Source: Atrichornis clamosus (lineage: Eukaryota; Chordata; Aves; Passeriformes; Menuridae). From it: DNA of 64,000 nt. Below are positions 25,651 to 37,463 of the stretch, in pieces. Both the position numbers and the translations under genes were made by a program. The stretch covers positions 186,001 to 250,000 of the forward strand of contig WBMZ01014153.1 of the NCBI GenBank assembly GCA_013400975.1, written 5' to 3'. The notes below the pieces were generated by a model. The model had not been told where the DNA came from, ran no database searches, and was given only the letters and a program-made list of their open reading frames with translations. Position 1 is the first letter of the stretch, and each line of letters opens with the position of its first letter.

Positions 25651-28550
25651 TGGTACTTCTGATTAGAGAAATTGCAGTTAATGATGTCAGAATTTTAATA
25701 AAAACTTTTTTTCTCGTGAGTACATATTTAAGCTTGCAGGAAAATGATCTCCAGGTATGTTATACCCTTTTTCTAAGGAAAATGCAGATTTGCTTTGGGA
25801 AAATGAGAATTTGTGTATTGGATTCTAAAGGAAATGTGAAGCTCTCCCAGAAGCTGGGAAGCCAAGTTGTTTCTGACTTTAGGAAATAACTATGTCAAGC
25901 CCTGCAATGCAGGTTGATAAGCAACATGAATTCTGTCTTAGGAGTAATTTTCCCTAAATACACCTTTTGTGAATTAGTTGTACTTTGCTTTCAGGAAGCT
26001 GACACTGGTTACCTGTCCTTTCCCAAGGAGGATTGGTGCCTTTTCAGCACCTCCTGAGGTAGGGCTGACTCTCGCATAGAAACTGAAGAAGTGCTAAATT
26101 CAGGGAGTGAAAATCTTGCAAGATGTAAGTAGAAACTCCAGGACAATACTTCAAACCTGAAGAGACTGTCTGAAGAGGTTGAAAATACTAATTTATGAGG
26201 ACTGTCTATGTTTCACTAGATGATTTTTAAATTATCCTGTCCCGAACCTAACATATCTTCATCTCTGAAAATAGTATATTCACCTCCTAGTAGTTTTTAA
26301 CCACTCGAGGTAAGACAGATACACTTAAACTGTTTTAAGTAGTGATTTCATCTCAGTTTTCCTTAAACTATCTCTTCAAGAATTGTGTCCAGGTTGCTTT
26401 CTGATGGATTCACCATGTGAATGACAAGTCAGTAGCCTTTCTCTCGCCTTGATTACCTAGATTAGGAAAGAAGGATACGGTTTCTGAAATACCAATTGGG
26501 AATGTTGACTTTTTACTGGTGATTCTTCTAGAAAACATTTGAGCTTGAAGACAATTTACTGAGCTGCCCCCTCTTTTTCTAGCTTTGTTTTATTTTATAA
26601 AGATATGTGCTTTGAATGAATGACTTATTTTAGACCATTTAAGAATGACTTATTTCTCCAATATATATTTTCATATATTGATGTAGCTCTTTACTTTTTT
26701 GTATCCTTGTATTTTCATTCAGCCTTTTTTTTTTTAAGCTCAGAAATGTCATTTGTCTTTGTTTGATTACTTAAAACCTAAATTTTAATCCAAGTGTTAG
26801 AACCCTCCAGAGGTTGGATTTGCAGCTAACAACAGGTTTTGTGTTAATGGGGTAGTGGTGAAGAATCAGTTTTCAGTTTCATTTAAATATTCTATTCTTG
26901 TTTGCACCCTGTTGTTCCTTTTGAGATAGCCATAATTTAAATAATTGAATCGATGAAAAAAATCCAGCAGTGTAAAACTTAACAGCCTGTTCCAAAAAGG
27001 TCAGATACCAATTACTGTAATTTTGCATAAAATGAAATAAGAAAGCCTGTCCCTTTCACTTCCAGGGAAAATGTTAGGATAATCAGAATTCTCATGGGGC
27101 TTTTTCAATCAATAAATGTTTCAGTGAATGATTGCAGCACCAAAATTGAAAAGCATTGTTCTTGCTCCTGCAATTATAATAATAACCCCCTCCCTTGATC
27201 TGATTGGAAGGGGTGAAAGAAGAGATGGGCAGCACAAGAGAGAAAGGAAGAGCAGGAATGGTTTATTTAGCTTTCCCCTAAGAAAGACTGTTTTTTTGGT
27301 GTCAACAATCCTAGTAATTTTGCTTTTTTAAACATTTTGTTATAGCTGCTTTTAACCTTTTGAAGTTTGTTTCTCCTTGCATTTCTAGTTTCACTTTTTC
27401 AAAATACTTTTAAGATTTGACAGGCAATCTTTACCTAGTTCTGGTACCTGAAACATAAACAGCAGATAATATGTTTTGTAAATTTTATATTAATACTTCA
27501 TGCCATTCAAGTCCAACTACACATCACAAGGCAGTGCCATCTGGAGAAAGCAGAGCAAGCTCAGAGCCATCTCATTTTAGTCTCAGAAGCAGTCTAGTCA
27601 CGCCAGTGTGACATTCTGCCTGGTTCATTAGCCTGCTGAGTTGTTAAGTGTGTTGTTCAGGTAAAGCACTCTGCTAATATAACTACACTCCTTTCAGTAT
27701 GCAAAGCATATCCAGCATCTCAGAGAAGAGCAGGATTATGACATTGACATGTTCTGTGCTGATCCCTTAGGTGGGAATAGCCTCCATCAACTCATATCAT
27801 ACAGCTCGATCTCTGGCAGTGTTTATACCTGGTCCAGAAATCCTACCAAGTAGGAAGTTGAATTTGGTCATCTTTTGGTTTGGTTCTTTAAGAGCATCTG
27901 GAGGTCTGCATCCCACGGACCTCCAGCAGAAGAATCTTACTTGTATCCTTCCTACTGTTCCTTCTTCCTTACTGCCATCTCCTGTTTCCACTTTCTTTCT
28001 AGAAACCTGAACAGAAGATTGGGTACTTAATGCACAGGTCTATTTGCTTTAAAGATAAGATGTATTGGTAGAAAGATTTAGCAGAGACAGTTGCATGGAG
28101 TATGTCTAAAGAAGGTGCCATATGTAGTTTCGGGCTAACCAAGGGTGAATCTAAATATCTAAATAAAGAGTGCTTTTCTTTGTACAACCTATTCTGCCTA
28201 CTTGCTTTTGAGTGCTGTTCTTCAAGCTGGTTTTTTCATGTCACACAGTATTTGCTGCAGAGAGCTGCCAGGACCTCTAACACTAGCTTGCAAGTGTGGG
28301 TAAGAACATTTTGTGGACAGTTTTCTTTCAACTGTAGATTGCATAGAAAATGCTTGTGCTCTTAAACAAAAGTCATCTGTAATGTCAAAAAATTCCTATC
28401 AATACGTGGTGTGTTGCAAATGCAGTACATTATGACAATTCATACACTGTCTTATTAAAATGGGAAATTTTTTTATTTTGCCGTTCAAAATATTTGACTC
28501 TTCATACCTTTCTTTCTTTGGAGCCTTTTCTATAAGGCCACTGTTGTAAT
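25651..28550. other. unique sequence, no gene recognised
   Basis: No repeat family or confirmed exon. Two stretches have exon-like borders (25995-26058 and 28249-28299), but such chance matches are expected in a region this size and I do not call them. A hairpin lies at 27898-27926. Open frames stay below 90 codons. Confidence 0.5.
27898..27926. repeat. 9-bp hairpin
   Basis: CTGGAGGTC (27898-27906) pairs exactly with GACCTCCAG (27918-27926) around an 11-nt loop. It is GC-richer than its surroundings. No host transcript is known. Confidence 0.4.
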
Positions 28551-28792
28551 CATAGAATCTCTCCAGTTGGAAGGGACACATAAGGATCATTGAGTCCAGT
28601 TCCCAGTTGGATTCCCTGTCCAGTCCTCACAGGACTACCTAAAATGAAACCATATGGCTAAGCATATTGTTTGGATACTCCTTGAACTCTGACAGCCTTG
28701 ATGCCATGACCATGTTCCTAGGCAGCCTATTCCAGTGACTGAACACCTCCTGGGTGAAGAACTTTTCCTAATAGCCGTTCTGAACTTTCTCT
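28551..28792 (-). mobile_element. CR1 LINE, short 3' fragment
   Basis: Antisense CR1 3' end on the plus strand: CATAGAATCTCTCCAGTTGG at the start, GGATCATTGAGTCCAGTTCC, CTCCTTGAACTCTGACAG, GGCAGCCTATTCCAGTGACT and GGTGAAGAACTTTTCCTAAT. It is about 240 bp, 5'-truncated, and quite diverged, with local differences from the copies at 12.1 and 34.3 kb that suggest another CR1 subfamily. The match stops around 28792, after AACTTTCTC. Confidence 0.88.
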
Positions 28793-30947
28793 CTTATTCA
28801 TTCCATTTCCTCAATGATAACCTACTGAAATGGAATTTGATCCTAAACAAAGTGATGATTTAAAAAAAATTATTAGTAGTATTATTTTTACTTGTATAGT
28901 GGCTATACTGCTTAGTTTTATGAATTATCATTAATCCAGCACATCATGTTTTGAAAACCATGTCTTAATTTAAATTCTTTTGGTCTCAAACGTACTTCTC
29001 AAAGTTATCTGGAAACATCTGATCAATTGTGTATATTCTAATTTTTTTTTTTTCTGGTCTGATTGTTTTTTCCTTAGGTGCTTACTTGTCTTCATTTCAA
29101 TTTTGACTTTTCACTTTTTCTTCTCACTTTATTGGGATTCAGATCTGAGAGAGAAATAAAGAGAAAGTTCCTGATTAAACAGCTCTAGCGTAGCTCTTTG
29201 AATGTACAGATTCTTGTAGGTCCATCATGAAACTTCTAATTTACACATAATTTATATTTTACATGAAAACATTTCTGTATTCTATTCAGCCAACAATTTC
29301 TGATCATTTCTAGTAGTATCATTTTTTCACTCTTTTCATTACTCCGGTTCTAATGTACTGACATATTTCTTCTGCACTGATTAGATAACGTACATTTTTC
29401 TTTCCTTTTTCATTATTTCTGGATAGCTAACTTCTCTGCTTAAAAAAACCCACGAAAATCAGATTGTCTGACAATGTCTATTATTAGTGATCATTGATGT
29501 CAGGAAATATTATGGAAACTAGTGAGGCAATACCCATTTACACTAGCTATACCTCATTAAACTTGTTTAACATGGATTTTCCATTCACTTCTTTATTTGT
29601 GAAATCACATCAGTGTCAATGGTAGCAGAATGTGAAAAAACGGTTTCGATTAATAACTTTCAAACTGGGAAAAAATTATAATTCTTAACGTAAAACAAAA
29701 TTGCAGTAAATACAATGTCAAAAGTACTCTTTGCTCTAAGTTATGCATTTTTGGAAAGAATATAAATCTTGAACCAGAGTCACTGGGTGAAGAATTGAAA
29801 TTGGTAATGTGGTATCTAATTAATTATTAATTAATTAAACAAATTAATTAATTCTTTAATTAAACAAATGTCCCCATTGAGGGCCTCCAAGTGCATGCCT
29901 ATATTTACAAGTAGTTTTGCCTGAAGATATTTGTGTGTGTGTCTTTTCCTTAAATCACAGTATCACTGTTTAGAGTTCCATTCACCTGCCTTTTTTTCTT
30001 TTTCCCTCTGTTTCTACCTAAATCTTTGAAACTTTTATGGCATGCTTATATTGGTGTTGCTACCCAGTTAATTTCTTGTTGCAGAAAAAAAGCCCTTTCT
30101 GCATTTTGTGAATGAATGGAAAAACATGCCACAAATGGGTAGTGATAGGAAAAAAAAATTGGAATTAAAACGCCACTTAAAGAATGTTAAGAAATAAGCA
30201 CATGAGACTTGTCTCTCTCAGTAGAATGACTCTGTAGATATTGTATTTAAAGTAACCAGATGGAATTAAAAATCCAATCCAACAACAAAGAAAACCAATC
30301 AATCAAAGAAAACACCAGCCAAGGGAAAAAAAATCCCCAAATCTATTCTTGAAATTTTAAGATGTAGGTTTTTGTCTCATTTTCAAATATTTTGTCCTTT
30401 TTTTCTAATTCTGCAAAGAAAAAATTATCTAAAACAACACAAAATAAACAACTGAGACTATAACAAATTTTCTTAATTTCTTGATCTGATCACCTGTCAG
30501 TATCAGAATTCATAAATTCATTTGCTTAGAAGGGTGGTGCGTGTTTATCACGTTCCAGTATAAGCTTACTATTAGTTAAATAAATTGCTAATTTTCATGT
30601 GAACAACACAATTCAAATGCTGCTGGTTTAAGCAGACATGCATTTTCTGTAAGTGTTCTCAAATATTAATTATTAGTGACTTTGGAAATCTGTTTTAAGG
30701 AAAGGGTTCCATAAAAATCTTTGCAGTTGAATATACAAGTTGATTTGCATTTTATTCCAAGTGCAGTGGCACTAATGATTGAGCTTGCTTACATGTAAAG
30801 CAACAGTAATATGTACCTACCATAGACAAAAAAAGTAATCATTAGTTAAACTTGAAGAAACTATTGCTGCCCTGTGTAAAAGAAGGCAATATCCTTTTTC
30901 TTTTCCAGGTCACCCATATGGAAAAACTTGTTAGAAAAAAACCTGTC
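28793..30947. other. AT-rich unique sequence, no gene recognised
   Basis: No gene, RNA or transposon recognised. A TTAA/TTAATTAA-rich stretch is at 29817-29864, and an A-rich stretch with CAAT/CCAA units at about 30268-30342. Confidence 0.55.
29817..29864. repeat. TTAA/TTAATTAA-rich simple repeat
   Basis: Near-uninterrupted TTAATTAA-type text with a short ACAAA break. It is self-complementary and could form cruciforms. A simple AT repeat is the most economical reading. Confidence 0.6.
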
Positions 30948-31461
30948 CATGGCAGGGTAGAGGAGAAAATTCCAAGGGTAAAAGTGAAAAAGCTTGTAGG
31001 TTGAGATCAAGACAGTTTAATAGGCAAAAGCAAAGACGACACACAAACAAAGCAAAACAAGGAATTGATTCACCACTTCCCATGGCCAGGCAGGTTTTCA
31101 GCCATGCACAGGAAAGTCAGGTTCCATCACATGTAATGGTCACTTGAGAAGACAAATGCCATCACTTTGAGTGTCCCTCCTTTTCTCCCTCCTCCTTCAG
31201 CTCACTATGCCAAGCATGACACCAGACGGTAATGAGTGTCCGTGTGGTCACCGTCAGTTGGGGTCAGCTGTCCTGGCTGTGTCCGCTCCCAACTCCTTGT
31301 GCACCCCCAGCCTCCTCGCTGGCAGAGTGAGTGGCAGAGAAAAGGCTTCGACTCTGTGTGAGCACTGCTCAGCCATAACGCAAGTTATTCTCATCCTAAC
31401 TCCAAAATACGGCATTGTACTCACTGCTAGGAGGAAAATGGTCCTAGCCAGAACCAGCACA
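30948..31461 (-). mobile_element. ERVL-like solo LTR, missing its 3' tip
   Basis: Antisense LTR. Shared text with the copy at 49.8 kb includes AGCAAAACAAGGAATT, TTCACCACTTCCCATGG, AGTTGGGGTCAGCTGTCCTG, CTCCTTGTGCACCCCCAGCC and TCCTCGCTGG. The inverted polyadenylation signal TTTAAT is at 31016-31021. On the plus strand it ends with CCAGCACA at 31461, the complement of the TGTGCTGG LTR start. The first ~60 bp expected on the plus strand (the LTR 3' tip) are missing or too diverged. No internal retroviral genes lie on either side, so this is a solo LTR formed by recombination or a fragment. The frames at 31171-31545 (plus) and 31254-31553 (minus) lie within it and are not genes. Confidence 0.85.
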
Positions 31462-32753
31462 GCCATTTCTAAGGATGATGGCAGCATGACTTGCAGCACC
31501 CTGCTTTTTTCATTCAAAGGTAGAAAAGGTTTGTTGGTCTTATGATTTACCAAATGTCTTCAGTGTTAATTAGACCTGTGTCCCTTAAAATCCCTAAGAA
31601 AGTCTTCTAATTTACTGTCATTGTAATAGACTTGGTTTTTAAAATTTTTATGTCTTTCTATAATCTGTTTCTAAATTTGTCTTAAATTAGTGATAGTGCA
31701 TGATAAAACTATAACAAATATATCAATTTTGACAGGAAACAAAGAGAGTTTTTGAGCTTTTTGTCTGAAAACCAAAATTATGGACAAATATTTATATATG
31801 CAAAAAGCCAGAAGAAGCTTGATATTTCACGATCAAGAAAATACTTTAAAACCTTTTGCAGAGAAATTATTTGCTGGAGAATGAGGAAAATCAGACAGCT
31901 GCAAATTTTTGTTGTCAGTTTTGTAACCAAATCCTCCCAGTTCACCAATATTTCCAGTCACTATCCTTGCTAGATCTTAAAGGGACGGGATAGTCAGATG
32001 GAGTTCCTTTTTTCTTAGACATCATCATAAATTCAAAGTACTAGTTCTGCTCCAGTTTTTACTTTTACTTATTTGACTTACTGGAGGATTCTTCAGGATG
32101 AACAGGAGTAGAGAAAGAAAAAGTGTGAAAACTACTTTTTTCTCTCAGGAGAACATTTCTTGATGCCAATACTTAATACCAGTGAGACTTAGGTGTGTTA
32201 TCATAGTTGGCAACTTTTCTGAAAACTTTATATACTCAATAACCTACTTCTTTAGCTCATTTTCCAGTCTGCATTTGCAAGGTAAAGGATTTTGAATTGC
32301 TGAGTCAATTAAAAAAAAATTCCCTGGTGGAATCAAGTTTTCTGTTTTCCTTAGTTTGAGAGAAGGATGTGTCATCTCTGTGCTCATGTGGTCTGTGTGA
32401 GTCATAGAAATGGTTTAATTATGTTAAGCAGTTAATTCCTTGGGCTCTGGTGCAGTCTTGATTAGCATGTTTAAACTGGTATGAGGACCTAAATAATATA
32501 TTTGCTGCTTTTTGATAATGTAGATGGTTATGAACGTCTCTGTGGCTGCCTTGGGGATTCTTGCTTGGTGTTTCAGTGGTGGGGAGGCATTTCTCAGGAC
32601 AGCAAGTTGTGAAGACCAATCACATTACGTGTGCCAGTGAGTATTAGGTGTTAAGCATATTAGCAACTTTGCAGGATATTGTTCTTTGCTTTCTTAATCT
32701 TGCTTTGTTTAAAATGTTATCACTTATCATGAGGCTGTACATATGAGTCCAAG

Positions 32754-33194
32754 ATGCCCTGCCAAGATAAAATACTGCTGTGGCCTGTGCAGGTGGATAG
32801 AGACAAAAGAACTTCTGTGCAATCTGCAGAGCTGGCTCTATTTAGAATATCTTTCTTTCTGGCATTCAGAAAGTTTCTAATTAACATCATCACAGTATGT
32901 ACTACATTGCAGCTTGTTGTAGGGGTTGGAGGGGTTATGATTTTCCCCAAAATCATGAGGTGTGCTGCTTCTCCAAGAAAGATCTATAAAGGCAGTGCAA
33001 TTGCAGGAGAGGTTGACAGGGGGAATTATACCTGCTACAAAAATAAAAGTGTTTCTGTTTCATTTCTTGGTTTTTCAGTCCTAGACATGCCTCTTAGGAT
33101 GTTGGGGGTCTACCCACAGTGTAACGTCTCCCAGACGGGTTATACAGGTTTGTGCACTTTAACTGGTGCCACTATCTGGGAAACAAAATCATAG
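32754..33194 (+). other. 146-codon open frame, product unknown
   Basis: From an ATG (MPCQDKILLWPVQVDRDKRT...) to a stop after ...TIWETKS. I do not recognise the protein. Residues about 55-66 are hydrophobic (TLQLVVGVGGVM), but there is no clear signal peptide or domain. The DNA is less AT-rich than the neighbourhood. A frame this long can occur by chance in 64 kb read in six frames, and there is no visible promoter. It could be chance, a decayed pseudogene or an unknown repeat; I lean to chance. Confidence 0.12.
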
Positions 33195-34013
33195 GATGGG
33201 GTACTTATTCTTTTATAGCAAACAACACCTATTTTATTTTGTTTTATTTTATATTCAGGATAAGGAAATTCTGCATCTGGTTATTTTCATCCCTAATTCT
33301 TTCACATTTGAAGATTCTGCTTTTAGTTATATATAAATGAGAGATAACATGTACCATACCATGTCCTGTTCATCATTAACTGTGAAAATATTTTTTACTT
33401 CTTCTGACCATTTGAAATCCAACAGAAAAAGCACCAAACTATTTCAGGATCTTGTGGTTCTGTAGTTTGAAAGGAACATAGAAGCCTGTGGACTCACTGC
33501 TATTTCTAAATAGAAAACAGCATTATCAGTGAAAGCACTTTTGTCCTCCAATAACACAGGGTGTTAAAGATTCTGAGCTCTTTCCTTTTTGTGATTCAGC
33601 AGGACCTGCAGAAACATGATGGATGGCTGAAGCACTGTTCAGTCTTTCATCCATATGTCTTGTTGATTTCATTGAGGTTCAGTTAGCACAGTCAGGAAGT
33701 AGATATATAACATGTTAGGATACAGCTGAACGTATAACTATGATGATGAGTAGTTATTTTTAACTTTCCTTGATAAGACAAATGAGTGAAATCTCCCTGG
33801 TTTGTACCTATTAGTTGACTCTTTTTGCTCCAGTACAAAAAACTGCATGGCATTGATCTTTTCAACAACAGTCTGATTTATCTTATTTTTCAGAAAAATG
33901 ATACAGTGAACTCCTGCAATGTAGAAAAATGACTGGCCGGGAATGAGCTATATGTGCTTTGCAAAGGCAATGCAAATATTGATACATGTATGAAATTGTG
34001 TCCTGATACTATG

Positions 34014-34052
34014 GGAACTCTTCAGTTTAATAGGAAACTCTTCAGTTTAATA
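34014..34052 (+). repeat. 19-20-bp tandem duplication
   Basis: GGAACTCTTCAGTTTAATA at 34014-34032 is followed directly by GGAAACTCTTCAGTTTAATA at 34033-34052, identical except for one extra A. This is a recent small duplication. Confidence 0.9.
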
Positions 34053-34319
34053 GAAAAAATGACTCTATTAACAATGCTCTTCTGCCTAGATTGCAATTAT
34101 TATTTTTTTCTTAATCAGAATAGTCCAAGCTAATCAAAGCTTTGTTGATGGTGATAATATGAAGCAATCACTCAACTTTTTTTTTTTTTAACACCTCAGT
34201 TTTTCATGAGAAATTAAATTTGTGTTGTACTTTTCTTACTTGTTTGGATTTTATTTGTTCTTAATTCTACTTAGGAAAAGCTCAGGAACTTCATTCATTG
34301 ACAAAACTAAAAGCTGCAA

Positions 34320-35765
34320 TTCACAGAATATTCTGAGATTGAAATGACACACAGCTCCTGGCCCCGCACAAGAACCCCCCATGAATAATACCATGTGCCT
34401 GAGAACATTGTCCAAACACTGCTTGAACTCTGTCAGGCTTCATGCTGTGACCACTTCTCTGGGAGCCTGTTCCAGTGCCTAATCACCCTCTGGGAAAAGA
34501 AACCTTTTCCTAATATCCAACCTAAACCACCTCTGACACAACTTCAGGTCATTGCCTCAAGACCTGTCACCAGTTGTCAGAGATAAAAGATCAGTGCCTG
34601 CCCCTCCTCTTCCCCTCACAAGGAAGTTGCAGACTGCAATGAGGTCTCCTCTCAGTCTTGTCTTCTCCAGGCTGAACAGCCCAAGTGACCTCAACCGCTC
34701 CTCATGTGGCTTCCACTCAAAGCCCTTCACCATCTTTGTTGCCCTCTTTTGAATACTAAGAGTTTAATATCTTTTTTATATCATGGCACCCAATACTGCA
34801 CACAGTATTCAAGGTGAGGCTGCCCCACTGCAGAGCAGAGCGGGACAATCCCCTCCCTTGCCCAGCTGGCGATGCTGGGCCTGACGCACCCCAGGACACA
34901 GTTGGTCCCCCTGGCTACCATGGCACTGCTGACTCATGTTCAACTTGCCATCCACCAGAACTCCCAGGTCCCTTTCCATGGCACTGCTTTCCAGCATCTC
35001 CTTCCCCAGTCTGTCCGTACATCCAGGGTTGTCCCGTTCCAGATGTAGAATCTGGCACTTTCCCTAGTGAAACTTCATGCATTTGGTGATTGTCCAGCCC
35101 ACTAATTTGTCAAGGTTTCTCTGGAGGACCTCTCTACCTTCAAGGGAGTTGACAGCTTCCAATTTTGTATTGCCTGCAAACTTGCTTGCAGTCCTGCATC
35201 CAAGTGATTCATGAAGATGTTGAAGAGCACAGGGCCGAGGATGGAGCCCTGTGGAACCCCACTAGTGACAGGTCACCAGTCTGATGTCACCCCATTCACT
35301 GTAACCCTTTGTGCCTTACCCATGAGCCAATTGCTCACCCAACTCATGATGTGTTTATCCAATTGTGCACTTTTTGTCCAGAACGATACCATTAAAGACA
35401 GTATCAAAGGCTTTCCTGAAATCCAAAAAGATTACACCAACTGGCTCCCCTTGATAAACTAGATGGCTTACTTTGTCATAAAAGGAAATAAAATTTGACA
35501 ACCAGTACTTTCTGCTCATGAAGCTGTGCTGGCTGTGTTTTCTTTCAGGTGTTTTTCAATATCTCCCAGTATAATCTTCTCCATAACTTTACCAGCCACT
35601 GAAGTGAGACTGCCAGGCCTGTAGTTTCTAGGGTCATCCTTCTTGTCCTTCTTGAAAATTGGGACAACATTATTCATCTTCCAGTCAACTGGGACCTCTC
35701 CAGATTCCCAAGAAATCCCTTTGAATGAGGGAGCAAAGACCAAAAGCTTTCCTTTTTTTCCCCAA
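34320..35765 (-). mobile_element. CR1 LINE (CR1-J type), longest copy in the window
   Basis: Read on the minus strand, this covers reverse transcriptase, the C-terminal part of ORF2 and the 3' end. The 3' tip on the plus strand is TCACAGAATATTCTGAG at 34320, the same as the copy at 12086. Landmarks from 3' to 5' on the element: CCATGTGCCTGAGAACATTG, GCCTGTTCCAGTGCCTAATC, CTTCTCCAGGCTGAACAGCC, CCCTGTGGAACCCCACTAGT, AAGGCTTTCCTGAAATCC and CTTCTTGAAAATTGGGAC. It is 5'-truncated inside the reverse transcriptase, and the match fades after about 35720. A full CR1 is several kb, so this ~1.4-kb copy keeps only the 3' third. Frameshifts and lost catalytic residues make it inactive. CR1 copies have no clear target-site duplication, and none is seen. 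Confidence 0.95.
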
Positions 35766-35770
35766 CTCAT
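34809..35770 (-). pseudogene. CR1 ORF2 reverse-transcriptase remnant, inactive
   Basis: Minus-strand frames carry CR1 reverse-transcriptase pieces in order: PVDWKMNNVVPIFKKDKK and GSLTSVAGKVMEKIILGDIE (35516-35770), then DFRKAFDTV at 35396-35423 (the first catalytic aspartate motif, still intact), then FAGNTK at 35163-35180 in place of the FADD-type active-site motif, then ERDLGVLVDGKLNMSQQC (34809-34997). Both catalytic aspartates of the second motif are gone (GGC and AAT codons). The pieces are in different frames, so the reading frame is broken. It encodes no working enzyme. Identification is from family knowledge; the substitutions are read directly. Confidence 0.9.
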
Positions 35771-36893
35771 ACAAGCTAAAAAATAAACAGCATGTTTTAA
35801 GAGCTCTCACATTTTGAAGGGCAGCTGCTTGTGTGTTAGCCTAATGGCAGGTCAGCCAAAATGATTGAGAATAAGTGAAGTTCTGGAGTACTGGATAAAT
35901 GGGGTATTGATAGTAACTACTCAGATCCTGTGTCTTCACAACCATCCTCCTTTTTTTTCCCATGATGCACTGAAGCTTGTGCTCTTTTCTGCACACTTAC
36001 TTCGTTCCCCAAGGGCAATGGAGCATGACTCTTGCTCAAATTAGACTTGATGTTTACGGAACTTTTGTCAAAGGCATGAAGGATCTCAGGTGAAAACAGG
36101 TTTGAAAAAGAGCTGCTCACCTCTGGGATAAATGTTCTGACAAATAGATGCATCCTCCATGCTTTCATGAGTTACATTTGGAGGATGAAAAAATTCAGAT
36201 GTTTGCTAAGAAAAACTTATCAAAGGATCTTACAAAGGAAGCAACTAATCCTGCCTCTGCCCAAATTATAAGTAATGAGGTGATTTAAAAACAAACAAAA
36301 CAAACAAAAATTATTTTTTTCCCTACACCAATTTTACTCTATAACTCCTTAAATGAAGTGGAAAATATTTTTTTTATTGATTTTGAAAATTATTATCCCT
36401 ATATTGTCTGCAATGTCTCATCATTATTTTTATAATGTTTACATCAGTGGTTACAACATCAGACTGAACAAATTCTGTCAATGAGAATTGAAACGAAAAA
36501 CACCTGTTTTTTTAATACTGATATTTGCTCCTTATACTAAATACATTTACACTTTTTCAGTGGCTATAACACTTTCATTAGTACACTAAACCTTGAAATG
36601 TAACCCCTGCTAGGAGCTTTTCAAAACCAGAGTAAGGACTACCAGCTGTTGATTTGGAGTTTTTTTACATCACTGTTGAGCCTGGAAAATAATTTTCTTC
36701 TTATTTTTACTTTTTTCCTGTGTGTTAGGGGCATATCACTAGTTCCACTAGAGTGTGAAATACTCCCAATTTAGAAAAGTGTTACAGTTCTTCTGTTTGT
36801 GTTTTTACCCTCTTGAAACACCCTGAACGATGGAGACTTATACTAAAGATTGGATCAATTCTAGATATATCTCTTTATACAAATCTAACAACA
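35766..36893. other. unique sequence, no gene recognised
   Basis: Between the long CR1 and the full-length LTR. It has an 83-codon minus-strand frame (35917-36168) that does not match the CR1 part that would precede the reverse transcriptase, nor anything else I know. Otherwise AT-rich and featureless. Confidence 0.55.
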
Positions 36894-37463
36894 TGTGCTG
36901 ATTTCAGCTGGAGTAGAGTTAATTTTCTTCACAGTAGCTGGTATTGGGCCCTGTTTTGGATTTGTGCTGAACACAGGTCTGAAAATACAGAGATGTTTTT
37001 GTTACTGCTGAGCAGGGCTTACACAGAGCCAAGGCCTTTTCTGTTTCTCGTATGGCCACGCTGGTGAGGAAGCTAGGGATGCACGTACGGTTGGGAGGAG
37101 ACTCAGCTGGGACAGGTGACCCCAGCTGAACAAAGGGATATTTCAGACCATGTGACATCATTCACAGTTTATGAAGTGGGGGAAGAAGGAGGAAGGGGTG
37201 GACATTGGAGAGATGGTATTTGTCTTCCCAAGTCACTGTTACACGTGGCAGGGCCCTGCTCTCCTGGAGATGACGGAACACCTGCCTGCCCATGGGAAGC
37301 GGTGAATTAATTCCTTGTTTTTCTTTGCTTGTGTGCTTGTCTTTTGCTTTCCCTATTAAACTCTCTTTATCTCAACCCATGAGTTTTCCAGATTTTACCT
37401 TTCCTATTCTCATCCTGATCCCTCTGGTGATTTGGCTTCTGGCTGGGGTTAAACTATGACATC
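36894..37463 (+). mobile_element. ERVL-like solo LTR, full length
   Basis: A 570-bp LTR with the retroviral TG...CA ends: it begins TGTGCTGATTTCAGCTGG and ends GGGGTTAAACTATGACA. Inside are GTAGAGTTAATTTTCTTCAC, GCTGAGCAGGGCTTACACAG, GGGACAGGTGACCCCAGCTG, GGAGATGACGGAACACCTGC and the likely polyadenylation signal ATTAAA at 37355-37360 followed by a T-rich stretch. It is the sense copy of the antisense LTRs at 30.95 and 49.8 kb. The flanking 5-mers are CAACA and TCACA, similar but not identical, so a target-site duplication is uncertain. No internal proviral sequence flanks it, so it is a solo LTR. Frames inside it (36813-37067, 37116-37310) are not genes. Confidence 0.92.

Larger units (their letters stand above)
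31462..34319. other. unique sequence with one unassigned open frame
   Basis: No known repeat. Holds the 146-codon open frame at 32754-33194 (listed separately) and a 19-20-bp tandem duplication at 34014-34052. Otherwise I see nothing. Confidence 0.5.

Noticed and set aside
25323..25889. 188-codon open frame, the longest in the window
   Set aside because: Its centre is Phe/Gly/Trp-rich translation of the T/G tract, and it then runs across the antisense LTR fragment. No domain, and no sign of selection can be seen.
25995..26058. 64-nt stretch with a good acceptor (TTTGCTTTCAG) and a GTAGGG donor, open in one frame
   Set aside because: Short exon-like chance matches are expected many times in 64 kb, and no partner exon or recognisable peptide was found.
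28249..28299. 51-nt exon-like stretch between CACACAG and GTAAGA
   Set aside because: Weak pyrimidine tract and only 17 codons; no supporting neighbour.
31171..31553. 124-codon plus and 99-codon minus frames
   Set aside because: Almost wholly inside the antisense solo LTR; LTRs of this kind are non-coding.
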